The notes beneath the pieces are model-generated. The model was given only the letters and a program-made list of their open reading frames with translations. It was not told the origin of the DNA and made no database searches. The translations under genes were made by a program, and so were the position numbers. From Tilletiaria anomala UBC 951 (lineage: Eukaryota > Basidiomycota > Exobasidiomycetes > Georgefischeriales > Tilletiariaceae): 64,000 nt of DNA. The stretch lies in assembly GCF_000711695.1 (NCBI RefSeq), contig NW_013546962.1:43867-107866 (forward strand), written 5' to 3'. This document shows, in pieces, positions 24,457 to 35,900 of the stretch (within the stretch, counting starts at the first letter, position 1; each line of letters starts with the position of its first letter).

Positions 24457-26145
24457 ATGCGGACCGTTCAGACGGCGCGCCGACACGGCCCATCCACCGC
24501 CCGCGCCTCGTCTGGCACCAATTCGCCGTCCACAAACAAGACTGCCTCAAATGATTCAGACCACTTCAGAGGCGCCATTCGCGTGAGTCAGTGCGTGCAT
24601 GGTGCATCGAAAGATGGTCTTGCTGTCGATGGTCAGCGTACGGAAAGGAAGGAGCGCCGTGGCCTGGATGTCTCGGATTCGGAAGGGGAGGAGCGTGATT
24701 TCTGAATGATGCGCGCTTGTTAGGATTTGGCCGGGATTCAGGGTTCTTAGCCACCGTTAACATAGGTGCGCATCCACATCCGTGCACAATCAATGACACC
24801 TCATTCTCTCTAAACCATTCCCTCGAATGACTGAACGCCTAAAACGGACTCGAACATGCGTTTTGTGGATGCTTCTCGTATATTCTGCCCCTTTCAATCG
24901 CTCGGCTCGGACAATATTCGATGCGTCGCATCATGTATGATTTAACACGAATCAGTACAAGTCCAAGCAAGAGATGATTGAGATTGCTGAATCTCTCGGC
25001 CTCACCCTCGTCGAGAGCAACACCCGTGCTGAGCTTGATGACACCATCACCAAGCATCTCCTCGGCTCTGGTGGCGAACTCAGAAGTAACCCTCGTTACC
25101 AAGGTCTGTACGACTCGTTGGACAGGGACGCAAGGAAGGACGCGTGAGTACTCGTTGAATATCCTCCAGTCAGTTGCCTTCCTGATGCAAATCAGTTATC
25201 GCTGCCAGCGACTCCGAATCGGATGGTACGCCGGACCCATCAGGCAAGTCTCCGCGCAAGATTGCCGGTCGTCGCTCCAACGCGGTTGCCAACGGTGCCT
25301 CTTCCGCCATCAGCAACTCTGCGATCGAGGTGACCGAGGCGGTCAAGCGCACCAGTCTCACCGCCCGTTCGTCCTTTGAGGACCTCAGCTCGAAAATCTT
25401 TGGCGCTTCCCGCCAGGCTGGTGGGCAGGTCGAGGTGGCCGAGGAGGCTGCCGTGCAGGGCAACGCGTTGTTCAAGAAGTCACGCAAGACGTACAAGAAG
25501 TACGAAAAAAAGGTGCGCAAGGAGTATGTCAGGGTTCGCAACTACGCTTCCAATATCCAGCACATCACTGCCGCCCTGCTCATCATCGAAGCCGTTGTCC
25601 TGCTCACGGCCCTCATGCCACTCTACTCCGTCGAGTTTGGCAAAGCAGACCAATTCACTTCTGTCAAGGTCCAGCTGACAGGCCATCACCTCACGGCTAA
25701 GCTGCCCTTTGTTAGCATCAGCGTCCCGCACCCCAAGGTACTCATTAGCCTTGGCTTCTGGCAACCGCTGGCCGTCTGGAGCATCTGGACGTTCGCCATT
25801 CCGTACGCTGCCGCCCACATCATCACGTTTGACCGCGCGCACCAAGCGTCGCTCTTCACATTCAACTTTACGCGCCTCGTCGTCTTGCTGTACCTCGCGT
25901 ACATCGTCCCACGCAGCGGCTTGTCAACACTCTCGGCCAACACGAACACGAAGCTCAGCACGTTCGGCCTCGCTGTCGGCGAGCCCTTGACCGCCGCCCG
26001 CCGCACGGGCCACATCCGGCCCAGGAAGCTGTGGAGCTACGACTACGTCCTTGACTACCTCCCCGCCGAGCTAAGCTTGCTTATCACCGGCGTTGCCACC
26101 GGCTTTACGCTGTACGACGCAATCGTTCACAGGCCTCGCGCTTGA
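24457..26145 (+). CDS. Membrane protein with SAP/HeH-like N-terminus and four TM segments, unknown role
   Basis: Exons 24457-24582, 24956-25143 and 25209-26145 give 416 residues; the first intron is 373 nt. After a Ser/Thr-rich start, residues about 43-105 read YKSKQEMIEIAESLGL, TRAELDDTITKHL and LRSNPRYQGL, a helix-loop-helix resembling the SAP/HeH DNA-binding fold. A charged linker (SRKTYKKYEKKVRKEYVRVR) leads to hydrophobic segments near residues 223-243, 285-309, 325-339 and 390-410. This order recalls inner nuclear membrane proteins of the Heh/Lem2 type, but those have two TMs and an MSC domain that I do not see. I believe similar proteins occur widely in fungi without a known function. 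Location and DNA binding are inference. Confidence 0.75.
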
Positions 26146-26655
26146 GGGTGCAGCACTGCGTGATCTCAGAATTAGTTCGACTGTCGTACTACAACACGCC
26201 ACGCCACATCACGTTTCGACCCGCTATCCCATTCCCTTATTACACACTTAATGATACCAGGTCTGACCGTCTAAAATTACGACATGCCAACGAAATACAA
26301 AGGAGCTCAACACACTCGCACGACTCGCTAAGCTATCCCCCGTCCGAAACACAAAGCCGGTAATTCTTCCTCTTTTCTTTCTGTTTGTGTTCGCGTCTCT
26401 CCTATCCGTGTTGCTTCCAAAACGCTTGTAGTCTTTTTTCAATGCTGCTTTTATATGATGTGCGATGAAGATGAAGGTAGCGTGCGGCTGCGCGTGACCT
26501 TTTCCACACTCGGAAGCTTCCCATACACGATTTCCGTTGTCTCAAGAAATGTGTACCGTACGTTTGGGGTCGCGTTGGAGTTAAGGGCAGATATGTCTAA
26601 ATTTGCAAAAATTATCTAAAGTGCATACATTCCTCACTGTGTGCCGAGACGCGAC
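26146..26655. other. Convergent 3' regions
   Basis: 510 bp between the membrane-protein stop and the FAD-gene stop. Nothing coding is recognised; it is relatively AT-rich and should contain both polyadenylation regions. Confidence 0.45.
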
Positions 26656-28492
26656 TCAAGCCAGGCGCTTGTACACGGTGTGGAACGTGGGACACCACCA
26701 GGCATTGAACCACATGCGCGGGTGGAACGTGCCGATCTGCGGGCTAGACATCTCGAAGATGGCGTCGACGATCGAGTTGGCGACGTCCGAGTTGACGTGC
26801 GCGCCTTTGCTGAGCCCGAGCAGCATCCAGCGTATGACTGCCGTATGGCGCGTGTTGACGGACGGGTTGAGCGCGCGCACGTGCTCCGTTCCGACGTCCA
26901 TGGCCAGATTTGTGTCGTACTATCGGCGCGTGCGCGGAAGGCTCACCTTGAGAAAGCCGCCAAACAGCCCGGGGAGGCGGGTCGCTCCGTTCGCCGCGTC
27001 GTCGTGGACGACGCGCGCACGGTGCAGCCATGCGTTGAGCGTCGTTGCGTCTATCGCCGCCTTATGCGTGCCCTGTACAGGGGGAGGAGGGGAAATGCAG
27101 CCAGGCAGGCAGGTGTAAGAGCAAGGGCGTTTCGGAACGGGTCCCAGCTGGGCTTCTCGAGCAAGTTGCTGTCCGGGTTGACGATAGCGAGGACCTCGAT
27201 GAGGTTGTTCTCGAGGTGCGAGATGTGGAACGTGACATGCTCTGGCGCGAGCATCGGCGATGCGGCGTAGATCATGCCGACATTGGCAAAGCCCCGATGC
27301 GCATTTGCGAGCGGGCGCGGCAGCGTTGCGGTGATCGAGTCAGGGATCGAGATGGTGCCTGCATGGCGTGGAAAGAGTCGCGAATGAGAGCCCAGTGCGT
27401 CGCATCGTCAGCGGTCACAGTTCGCTTCGAGAGGCCCAGCAGTGCCTCTCTGCCCAACAGTGATGTAGAGCATGCCTGTATCACAGCTGTCTTCCTTCGG
27501 CATTCTCCAATCCGGCCGGACCGCCGCGCCGGGGCCCCGCTGTTGCACCGGGTGATCCACTTTCTCCGTGACCTTGATAGCATCTTGCATCCATCGACGG
27601 TGCATCGCAGCGTTGCCGGTACAGTCGAGAAGGAGTGCGCAGTCGACGCATTCAAGTTGCGCGGTCGATACGCCGTCGGGCTGGATCACGACGGCCTGCC
27701 TGGATCTGCCGTCCACGCTCGGGCGGACCTTGACGACGACTTTTCCATGCACGTTGACGAGGTCACACTGTAGCGCCTTGCCGTTGACAGTGTCGATGGG
27801 CTTCCCCGCGCCGGTACATCCCTCAGAGGGTTCGACGGTCTTGGCGTCCTGAAAGGTGAATGTGCGCATGATGTCCTGCATCAGGCGGCGCGAGGCGCAG
27901 TAGCCAGGCATGTCGCCTGCGTTGGTGACGAGAGCCTTCATTCCGCACAGGACCCAGTCCGCGTTCTCAACACGAAAGTTGCGGCCAGCGGCGGCGTAGA
28001 TTGCCACTGCGAGGCGCACGCCGTATATCTTCTGAAGGTTCTGGCGCAGTATCGGGCTGTATGCATGGGCTGTATAGTGGCATCAGACAGCAGTCAGAGT
28101 GGCAGGGGAGAGGAATGGGCTGTATCTGGAAACGGGAGTGGGAAGAAAAACAAGAACGTACGCTGGTTGATCTGTCCAATGCGCGTTTTCCAGTCGCTGC
28201 CGGTGGCCCAGGGCTCGACGATGATGACGCGCCGAAAGTGGTCACGAGCGATGGTGGCGGCAAAGCAGCCGGCCATGCTACCGCCAGCAACGACGCAGGT
28301 AGCATCGAGCTTATTACTGGTGCTGTGGGCCTTAGGATTGGAAGCAGGCGCAAGAGGGGCCCGCTGGGTGCGTAGGAGCGGAATTTCGTGCTTGAGAGTC
28401 TGCACGCGCCAGCTGTAGGGGCAGGCGAAGGATTATGCGATAGTCCAGATGCCGTAGACGGCCAGCGACCAGAGGAGGAGGCCGAGGAGCAT
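26656..28492 (-). pseudogene. FAD-dependent oxidoreductase-like gene with in-frame stops; decayed or unusually spliced
   Basis: From ATG 28492 a hydrophobic start (MLLGLLLWSLAVYGIWTIA) meets TAA at 28435-28433, yet the same frame continues with SFACPYSWRVQTLKHEIPLL. The Rossmann motif CVVAGGSMAGCFAATIARDHF and VIIVEP then mark FAD binding. Exon ends 28162/28069 (GTACGT donor) and 27419/27358 are good and give YSPILRQNLQKIYGVRLA and DCTGNAAMHRRW, as in fungal squalene-epoxidase-like flavoproteins. The next join, near 27140/27075, has a fine acceptor but only a poor GTTCCG donor that shifts frame. The following block (THKAAIDATTLNAWLHRA) runs into TAG at 26922-26920, after which the frame continues to a natural end at 26656. 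Three lesions suggest a pseudogene. Alternatively, a 57-nt GTCGCT...CAG intron and a 27-nt GTGAGC...TAG gap could remove both stops in phase. Confidence 0.65.
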
Positions 28493-28507
28493 GGCGGGTG
28501 GCGTGGG

Positions 28508-28517
28508 ATATATTTAT
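28508..28517 (-). promoter_or_regulatory. TATA-like element upstream of the FAD gene
   Basis: The minus strand reads ATAAATATAT 16-25 bases before the ATG at 28492. This is closer to the start codon than usual, so transcription may begin near or after that ATG, which would make it a doubtful start. Confidence 0.3.
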
Positions 28518-30928
28518 CCTCTGCTGCTGTGCTGCGCTTCTGTCGTCGATGAAGGGCCAATTTGATGTATTCAGTGATGGTGTGGTGAAGGAGAGAGATG
28601 TGCGATGTGCCTACATGGTACACATTGCATGTATACTAACAATGTGTGTACTGCGTGCAGTGTGGAGTAGCTGCTAATAGAGAGAGGATTGTTGGCTTGA
28701 ATTACATACTAACCCACGCTTATTCCTGTGGCAGCATTAGCTTCTTGTTTTATTGCGCCATACCAGGAAGTTGGAATCAATTGCGCCCACGTGCGTGCCA
28801 CGGCGCAAGCCTTACCCCATAGGAGTGGATTCCTTCCCGATAAGCTTTTCTTTGTTCGAGCACACTGCCTCTGAGGCAAGAACGCTAGAGCCCGAGCTCT
28901 CGCCGAACCTTTTCATATGAAATTGCCGCGCCGCTCTGCGCATCCACGACGTACGCTGGTGCTGGGCCCCCTCACCATCTCCAATAGGCCAAACGGAGGC
29001 CGTGCAAGGTACAGCACTGGCTCTGGGGTACAACGCAGGGTATCTGCACCTTCAAGGTAGCCTATCCTGGAGCTGCATTTCTTGTGCTTTCACGCGCTAG
29101 GTCGATACAGGCTGAAAAGTCGCAGAGTCACCGCATGCTTGGCACCACCCAGCGCAAACGTTCTGGCATGCCTTGTCAGGGCGTACATCTTGAAGGGGAC
29201 GGTTGCTTCGTTGACTGAGCGTGTCATGGTCTTCTGTCTAGTATTGCGGTCTACGGGCATGTGCTAGAACACACACACACTGCCACTTCGGATCGCAATA
29301 CATGCGGGAAGAAATCGTGAGCAATCGGCCCTCAAGTCTTGACCCATCACTCTGAAACCACCGTCCGCGGGCCCTACATTCGTTCATGGGTGCGTCTCGT
29401 AGCTTGCCCTGAAGCAAAACGGAGAGCTACCGATGCTTGCTCTAAGTACTAAGGAATTGTGCCTCGTACTTTGTGCATGATGGCCACTTGATCTGTTGAC
29501 GCACGTTAAGCAGCAGTTGGTCTTCGAGCCACCTGGTGAACTATGCGGGCGCACAATGTCAAGCAGGTGTCTGCAGTCAATTGGCGCTCAACACTCGCCT
29601 ATTCGACACCAGCCGGCCGTGCAGGGCAACTTAGGTACGAATGCCGAGAGCAGAACTCACCGAGGCAAGGCCATTGTATGACCGAGAAAGGTCGCTTGGA
29701 CCCGGAGGTCAAACCTGTACTTCTTTGCCTGAGAGGCTACCTCGTGTGTGTGCCCAATTCCATGCGAGAGCTCAGATGCGTCTCATTGCCCCACCCATTC
29801 GCAAATGGAAAGATGGAAGGTTTGGATACGCAGTTCCATGATCTCTTGTATGTTGCTACTGCCTCCTTTGCCCCCACCAGAATGCCACTGATATCGTTCA
29901 AAGTTCTCGCTGATGTACTATTTGCCTACTTGACCCACACCACCAATCCTCATTGCGCTTCAAGCTAATTTTCGCCGTTGCACCAATGCTTCCAGGACAT
30001 GGCAATGCGCTCGCTACTTCCGTGGCTGGGGGAAGCGTTGTAGTTATTTATCCGACAGCGGCTACGATCGTGTAGCGAACGCATCCGTTCATCCTGTAAC
30101 CTTTACCTCCACCACAAAAATAGCTGCAACGGCTTGCTTTTGCTGGCGATTCCCGATGCGTCGGGGAGTACTGATCGATCAGCGACCTTGCAAGCGACAC
30201 GAACGCCTGTGTGACCTTAGAGAGGTAGCTGTCCAGTAGTTCATGGCAGCCCTGTCACCGACTTAGGTTGTTGTGGCCCTCGGCCATTACTCCTGAGGCA
30301 GATCGAATAGCATCTCGAAGGTACATGTAATTCATCTTGACACCGAGACATTGCCAACACATGTATCAACTGGTGCTGGATTACTGGCCACTGGACTACT
30401 ACTATGGTCAGCATATGTTGTAGGCATCGCGAAAAGTCTCCCAGTCCGAGACTTCAAGGATGCCGCATCTGTGAATTCGAAGAGGAATCAGCTGCAAAGC
30501 CCCGCCGCAAAGTTTCGCACTGCGCCGCCTCCAGTGTGGACGAGGCATCGGCTGAGGTCCCCAGGAGTCACTAACCGAAGTCGGAAGAACCTCGTCGAAG
30601 CTGCTGCGGGGAAAAGTTAGATCCAAGCGCATATCCCTTAACAGATGCGTCCGTCAACGCCTCACCTTCGAGTGCCCGGAGTGACAAAGTCAGCACCACA
30701 CCCTTCACATATCCACCACGAGCACAAAGGAGGGAAGGACGTAGAAGGCATGACCCCGTTCTTTGTCCTTGGAGAGCCTCCCTTACCACCGCACCGGCGT
30801 CTGGCAGCAGCGATGTTGCCATAGCTCACGCGCCCCTGCAGCAATGCGAAGCGGCGGCTGGCGGACTCGATGACGCCTTCGGCCATTGCCACATGTCGAG
30901 GGCAGAAGGTTACCTGCCAAGAGTTCCC

Positions 30929-30949
30929 GATCCCGTTCCTGACGGGATC
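30929..30949. repeat. Inverted repeat / hairpin
   Basis: GATCCCGT and ACGGGATC, two perfect 8-base arms around TCCTG. It lies within the Arg-rich minus-strand ORF. Function unknown. Confidence 0.6.
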
Positions 30950-32384
30950 GATCCCACCGAATGAGTCAACCGAGCGTACCGGACGCTCTCCACCAATGTG
31001 AGCCTGTCGAGCCGGCTCTTGACCGCCATCCCTATGTCCTCTAGCTTCAGGCCGTCGGGACTGCTTATTCGCGTTCAGATGAGCCGTACGTGAGACTGCC
31101 CTAAATGGGGAGACAATAGCGTGGGACGCCGCAGAGCCACCTTGAGGTGGCGGATCCGCCATTCTCCGACTGAGATCTACTCTTGCGACTCGGTTTCCGC
31201 CGCGTAGCGCACTCTCGCACCTGTTCCAAGTTTTGCTTTCAGAGCCCAGGCTACGTAGCTCAACATAGACTAGAGGCTCTGCCATTTACGATACGTTCTA
31301 ACCGGGTTCTCCCGCGAGCTGATCCTTACAATATCGGGAGCTTTAGCCAGCCTTGGACGACACTCTAACACCTCACATTCGTCGGACAGAGTAGGATCGG
31401 TTTCACCTGTCCGGGATCAGAACATTAAGACGGAGTTCCTCTTACATAGCTACTTTCCAGTATACTGTGTGTTCTTGTGTCTTACGTGCGCTTGCTTCAG
31501 CTTTCCATCCTATGTTATGCTTATATTGTATCGAAGTCGGTTCCCAAAAGTTGACGGACGAGGTACTGTGCGTGGGCGGACCAAGGAGAGTGAATAGAAA
31601 GCCGAATATAGAATCACAGTCTACCACAGCACATAGTCCTGCACCAGTTTACAGGAAAAGTGTGCTCAAAAGCACGTCTTGTGAGAGCATCTTGCACAGA
31701 TGCATGGGGATGATGGGCGCCTCGGCGGTGACTAGTGGGGTCCAACTCTCTCACCTAGGCCACCTTTCTTCTACGCCCTGTCGGCAGATCCGGCAGGGCC
31801 GCGGAGCTAGGAATGCCCGTCGGTGGGGCAGTATGTATGACCCCTTAAGCAGGGTCTCCCTCTTCTTTATTGCGGCAGCCCGAAACTCCGAGGACTGTGC
31901 GTGATCCCTCCATACTGCCTCCGTGTCGAATTGCTTTGACCGTCTGTTGACGAAGCCAATTGATTATAGAGCACCTGTAGATCTGACTTTACCACAGCAC
32001 ATTGGCGGCGAGGGGCTGGAGATGAGATTGATGAGTCACTGGCATGAATTCTCCCCCAAAACAACTGGAACGATGCAAAACATCTTTCTGCTCCCTGCTC
32101 CCTTCGAGAAAGGATCGATCGCGCATAGCTTGTCTCTCATGCCGCATGCCGCATGAGGCGGCAGTGTTACACAAAGACATCTGATGTAGCGTTTTCCCGA
32201 GCGTTGATCCATGTCACAGGATCAAAGCAAGCCGCAATCACTGTGCTATCAACTCTTCCCACTGCAGAGCGTCGGCACCAAAGTACGATCATGTTACTGC
32301 ATGGTGCAAGGACATAGATGGGATGGAGCAACACAGGACTCGATACGTCCCCGTAATGCGTATGCAATCCATTTGAGCGTCAAA

Positions 32385-32391
32385 TATATAA
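32385..32391 (+). promoter_or_regulatory. TATA box of the small secreted protein candidate
   Basis: TATATAA in an otherwise unremarkable stretch, followed from about 32440 to 32640 by a strongly CT-rich leader, the usual order in fungal promoters. The candidate ATG is at 32657. Confidence 0.45.
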
Positions 32392-32585
32392 CACAGTAGG
32401 TCTGAAATTCATTCTAGAGGAAGAATTTGCCTTTCCAAGTGGATCATCTCTTCTCTCGTTTTGTAACTCTGTCTTCTCTGCGATCGTGGCTCGTCAACAT
32501 CTGCCCCCTGCCCTTAACTCTCGCTGTTTGATTCTACTTCATTCACCCGCCTCTTTCCCTATCCCTCGACCCATTATCGAACCTC

Positions 32586-32642
32586 ATGTGTCACTCAGTT
32601 TTGCCTGAATCGCCACAATCAACATTTTCTCCTCGCACCTGA
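32586..32642 (+). promoter_or_regulatory. Possible upstream ORF in the leader
   Basis: ATG at 32586 opens 18 codons ending in TGA at 32640-32642, 14 bases before the main ATG at 32657. If the transcript starts near 32420, this short ORF would be translated first and could damp translation of the secreted-protein candidate. Confidence 0.3.
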
Positions 32643-32656
32643 ATAGCCCCCTTAAT

Positions 32657-32998
32657 ATGCGTTGCTCAATTGTAGTCGCTCTGCTCTTACTCTCTCGTGA
32701 GTTCTAAATTTCCGCCGTAATCGCACACGTCGTATCTGGCCCTTTACTCTTGTTATCCTGGCCATTAAAAAGGGGGTAGTCCGCAGTTATTGCACTAATT
32801 CCTTCGGTTAAAAGCGTTTTGAGAGGTGGGGCGAACTGTGGGATCATATGCTTACCAATGGAGAAGCAAGTTCAACCTAACTCCCTTGGCAAAAGAGGAG
32901 CTGCAAGCCACGCTACATTCTCTAGCGCTGACATCACTGCTGCTGCTCATCATCCATCCCATCTGGGAGCTGCACAGGCCGCGCAATCGCCGGCTTAA
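32657..32998 (+). CDS. Candidate small secreted protein with dibasic processing site
   Basis: Exons 32657-32696 and 32787-32998 give 83 residues across a 90-nt GTGAGT...CAG intron that joins in phase. Residues 1-23 (start MRCSIVVALLLLS, after the junction LIALIPSVKS) form a textbook signal peptide: a basic residue, a hydrophobic core and small residues before the likely cut. Two cysteines (31 and 35) remain in the mature part. GKR at 48-50 is a Kex2-type site that would release a 33-residue Ala/His/Ser-rich tail. A TATA box and CT-rich leader lie upstream. No family is recognised; small intron-split secreted proteins in gene-poor DNA are typical of fungal effectors or peptide signals. Chance agreement of splice sites cannot be excluded for so short a gene. 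Confidence 0.45.
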
Positions 32999-35900
32999 GG
33001 TAGGGCGCATATTTAAGTGGTCTACGCAATCCACTTCCGGTAGAAGCGAACGGTTCGTCCTCTGAACCATATGATCTGACCGGAAACTAAGCTCGCCAAG
33101 CTACTTATTTCTAACCCTGTGACAGTCCCACTGAAGTAGTAGCGCCGTCGGAAGATTAGCGCAGGAAAAAGCAGGACGACAGAACTTACAATGGTCAAAA
33201 ATGTCAATCCGGAATTGTTGGCGTGGTTGCCGATTGAACAGTCGGTTGTTTGGGAGTAGCAGCGAGTACTTTTTAGTAACATATTCGTATTGCAAGTGTT
33301 CACGATACCTATATGCTGAAGTTGCTCTCAAGTGTTTAATAATTTTTTTGACAGAGCACGCAGTAGTCACCAGCAGCAATAGCCAAACGCAACCAACTCG
33401 AACACGAACGACCAGGGCCACTGCGAGTTTTTTCCTCAAGTGACTGGCATGCAGAACCTTAAAGAGCCTGACACTAAGAGGGTCAGTATATATTCAGACC
33501 TCAATTTGTCTTATTGCAGAGATGTTATGGGCGCATGATGGGTTGAGCTGGGGGTAGGGTCCATTTAGTAAAGGCGATGCATATGTACATTTGTGCTCGG
33601 TCGACACGAAATGCATGTCCTTTGAGCAATGTCACGTCATTATATAGATTTGCTCGAAAGGCGAGCGATGTTAGGTAAAAGCCCATGGAGCTTGCAAGAA
33701 AGAGGTAAGTAACGCCTTACCATTGGAAATCTTGTGCTGGTAATGTGGCCGACTTTGACACATTGGGATGTTGATCAGCGATGAAACTTCGGTGGTTTTG
33801 TATCGCATGTTTTCATGGCCATCGAGAAACCTCATGAACTTCGGTGTTCATTATTCCATACCGAGAGAAACGCACAGAATGCGATGGAGCTGCATCTATA
33901 TTTCCTGAAGTCCTTCTAAGCGGAAACGTAGCATGCTCCGATATGCAGAAGACACCTGCGCTTATGAGTACGCACCATTAATAACCTCAAGTAGCGCGAT
34001 GCGACATATACAGTCGGAAGTGCGGTCCTGCTATAGAAGGCAACGAAAAGAACTTAGCCGATGCAACAGGGTGTGGGTGCGTTTCCTGTGTTCGTGCCAC
34101 GGAGCTGCTGAGCCAAGATCTTCGTATCCTTTTCTGCCAGGGCTTCCACACGCTCTTTTTTTCAGGAGAGCAACGTTTGCTTTAGTCCCCGATGTGCCTT
34201 CAAGGACGATGAGGGCGGCAGGTCGCGCTCCGGACAGGCATTATTGAGTGCACTTCGATGGTATCAACTGCTGCGGTGGTGCTCATGGCACGTATTTCTG
34301 AAAAAGGGCAGGTTTCTGCAAATTTTGAACTTCCCGCTGCAGAATGGTAGGTTTCTTCCTGCAGGCGCATGGCGTGATGAATATCAGTGAGAAAGGCTGT
34401 CAGATGTCGTGGGCCATGCTTCCATTTTAATTTAATACAGGAATGGGCATCATCGAGAGGAGCCGAAAGATTACGGCCGAGACTCAGAGCCAACATCTCC
34501 ATCTTTGGGGCTTGTAACGATATTGAATGATCTTCGGGTCAGCCACGCATAGGCTGAAGATTTATTTGCGGTATCCACCACGTTCTTGTGGTAATCGCAT
34601 CTGATAATCGTTTCGAAGGCGGCCAGAAAGGGCTGCGGTTGCTTGCGGCCGCCAGGAAAACACGGCTCTGTCGCAAGGTCAAGGAGCAGAGTAAAGGGCA
34701 TTCAGTAGCCACAAGGCTCACGAGAAAGATCTTTCTAGTCTATCTTCATTACATCAATGCCCTCAGGAACCGTGACTCTGTGCTCTGCGAGGGTTTCCAC
34801 CTGTCGTTTTTACTTAAGGCTTGCTTCGCTTCAACAGATCCACCAACTCTTCTTCTATGATCATAAGGTCCTTCTCCTTCATGGAAGTAATATTTGGGAC
34901 GTAAAGAGCCGTTGTATTAATGGAAGCAGCGGTCCTACTTGTGTGTGCGATGCGCACCAGCACCTTGAGTGGTGTCTTGACTGCAACCGATACTGATTCC
35001 TCTGTCCATGCATTTCTGAAGAAGCCGCACGGCCAGAGCGTCTTCATGGGTAACTATGCAGACTTGCCAGATGCCAAGGAAGGATCGCACGGAGGCCCCA
35101 TATCGAGCGCCTCCAATACTTGCTCATGATGTTCACCGTATTATTGAAGTAGACCATCATGGTTGCGGTGCAATATTGGCTGGATGAATCGGTTCCCCAT
35201 GATGGTCTTGCCGCACGACGCTCAGTTATCCAGTCAAAGATCTTGCCGAACAGAGCAAAGGCTATTCAGCAATAGCAGCGACCAGCAGGGTAGGGCGCGG
35301 ATCTGGATGCTCGAAATGAACTCTGGCTGGTGAAGCTGAAGAGGACATGCCTTCCAATCAAAGTGTGGGTTGCCGCGGGCTAACCTCACCTGGTTGTTCC
35401 ACAGAGGCTCTATGGAGCCGCTAGGCCTGAGGCCTGGTGCCTGGTGCCTGGTCCTTGGAGACATTTATCTACGCAGAGGGCATTCGTTGGAAATGGAGCC
35501 CGGATTCCTTCTTCTCCCTGAAACAAAGCGGAACAGGGACATGAACCCGTGTATGGTAGCTTTGGGATGCTGCAGAACAGGGGTTCGGCTAGAAAACTGG
35601 CAAAATTAAATTGTTTCCTCTGCATGAATACTTCGCGCTCAACACGGATCTGACCAAAATTCGGAAGCGGTTTTCAACAGGACATCTGGGTTCCTGTGTG
35701 AATCCAAAGCGAAAAAAATTTGATTTTTTTCTTCATCATGACAGCACAAGTGTTTATGCATTCTCTCCACCATTTCTGATTGGGGAGTCAGAATGATCTC
35801 AGGGGTGCTGGTGTCCATCGACGTGGTGGGCGGATCGCGATACATACACACTCTCTCTTCCCGACGCTGCTGGAGCCTGGATCGCTTGCCTTGCGTCGTG

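Larger units (their letters stand above)
28493..32384. other. Gene-poor block, left part
   Basis: Nearly 3.9 kb without a recognisable gene on either strand. The longest ATG-started ORF is on the minus strand at 31285-30662 (207 codons, Arg-rich, ending in a CSWWICEGCGADF stretch with two Cys pairs). It matches nothing I know and could be chance or a remnant. A hairpin lies at 30929-30949 and a short CA run near 29269. No transposase, integrase or long terminal repeat was recognised. Confidence 0.45.

Noticed and set aside
33101-33439. Minus-strand ORF with a signal-peptide-like start
   Set aside because: It begins at TTG, with no in-frame ATG nearby upstream, and no convincing splice acceptor adds one.
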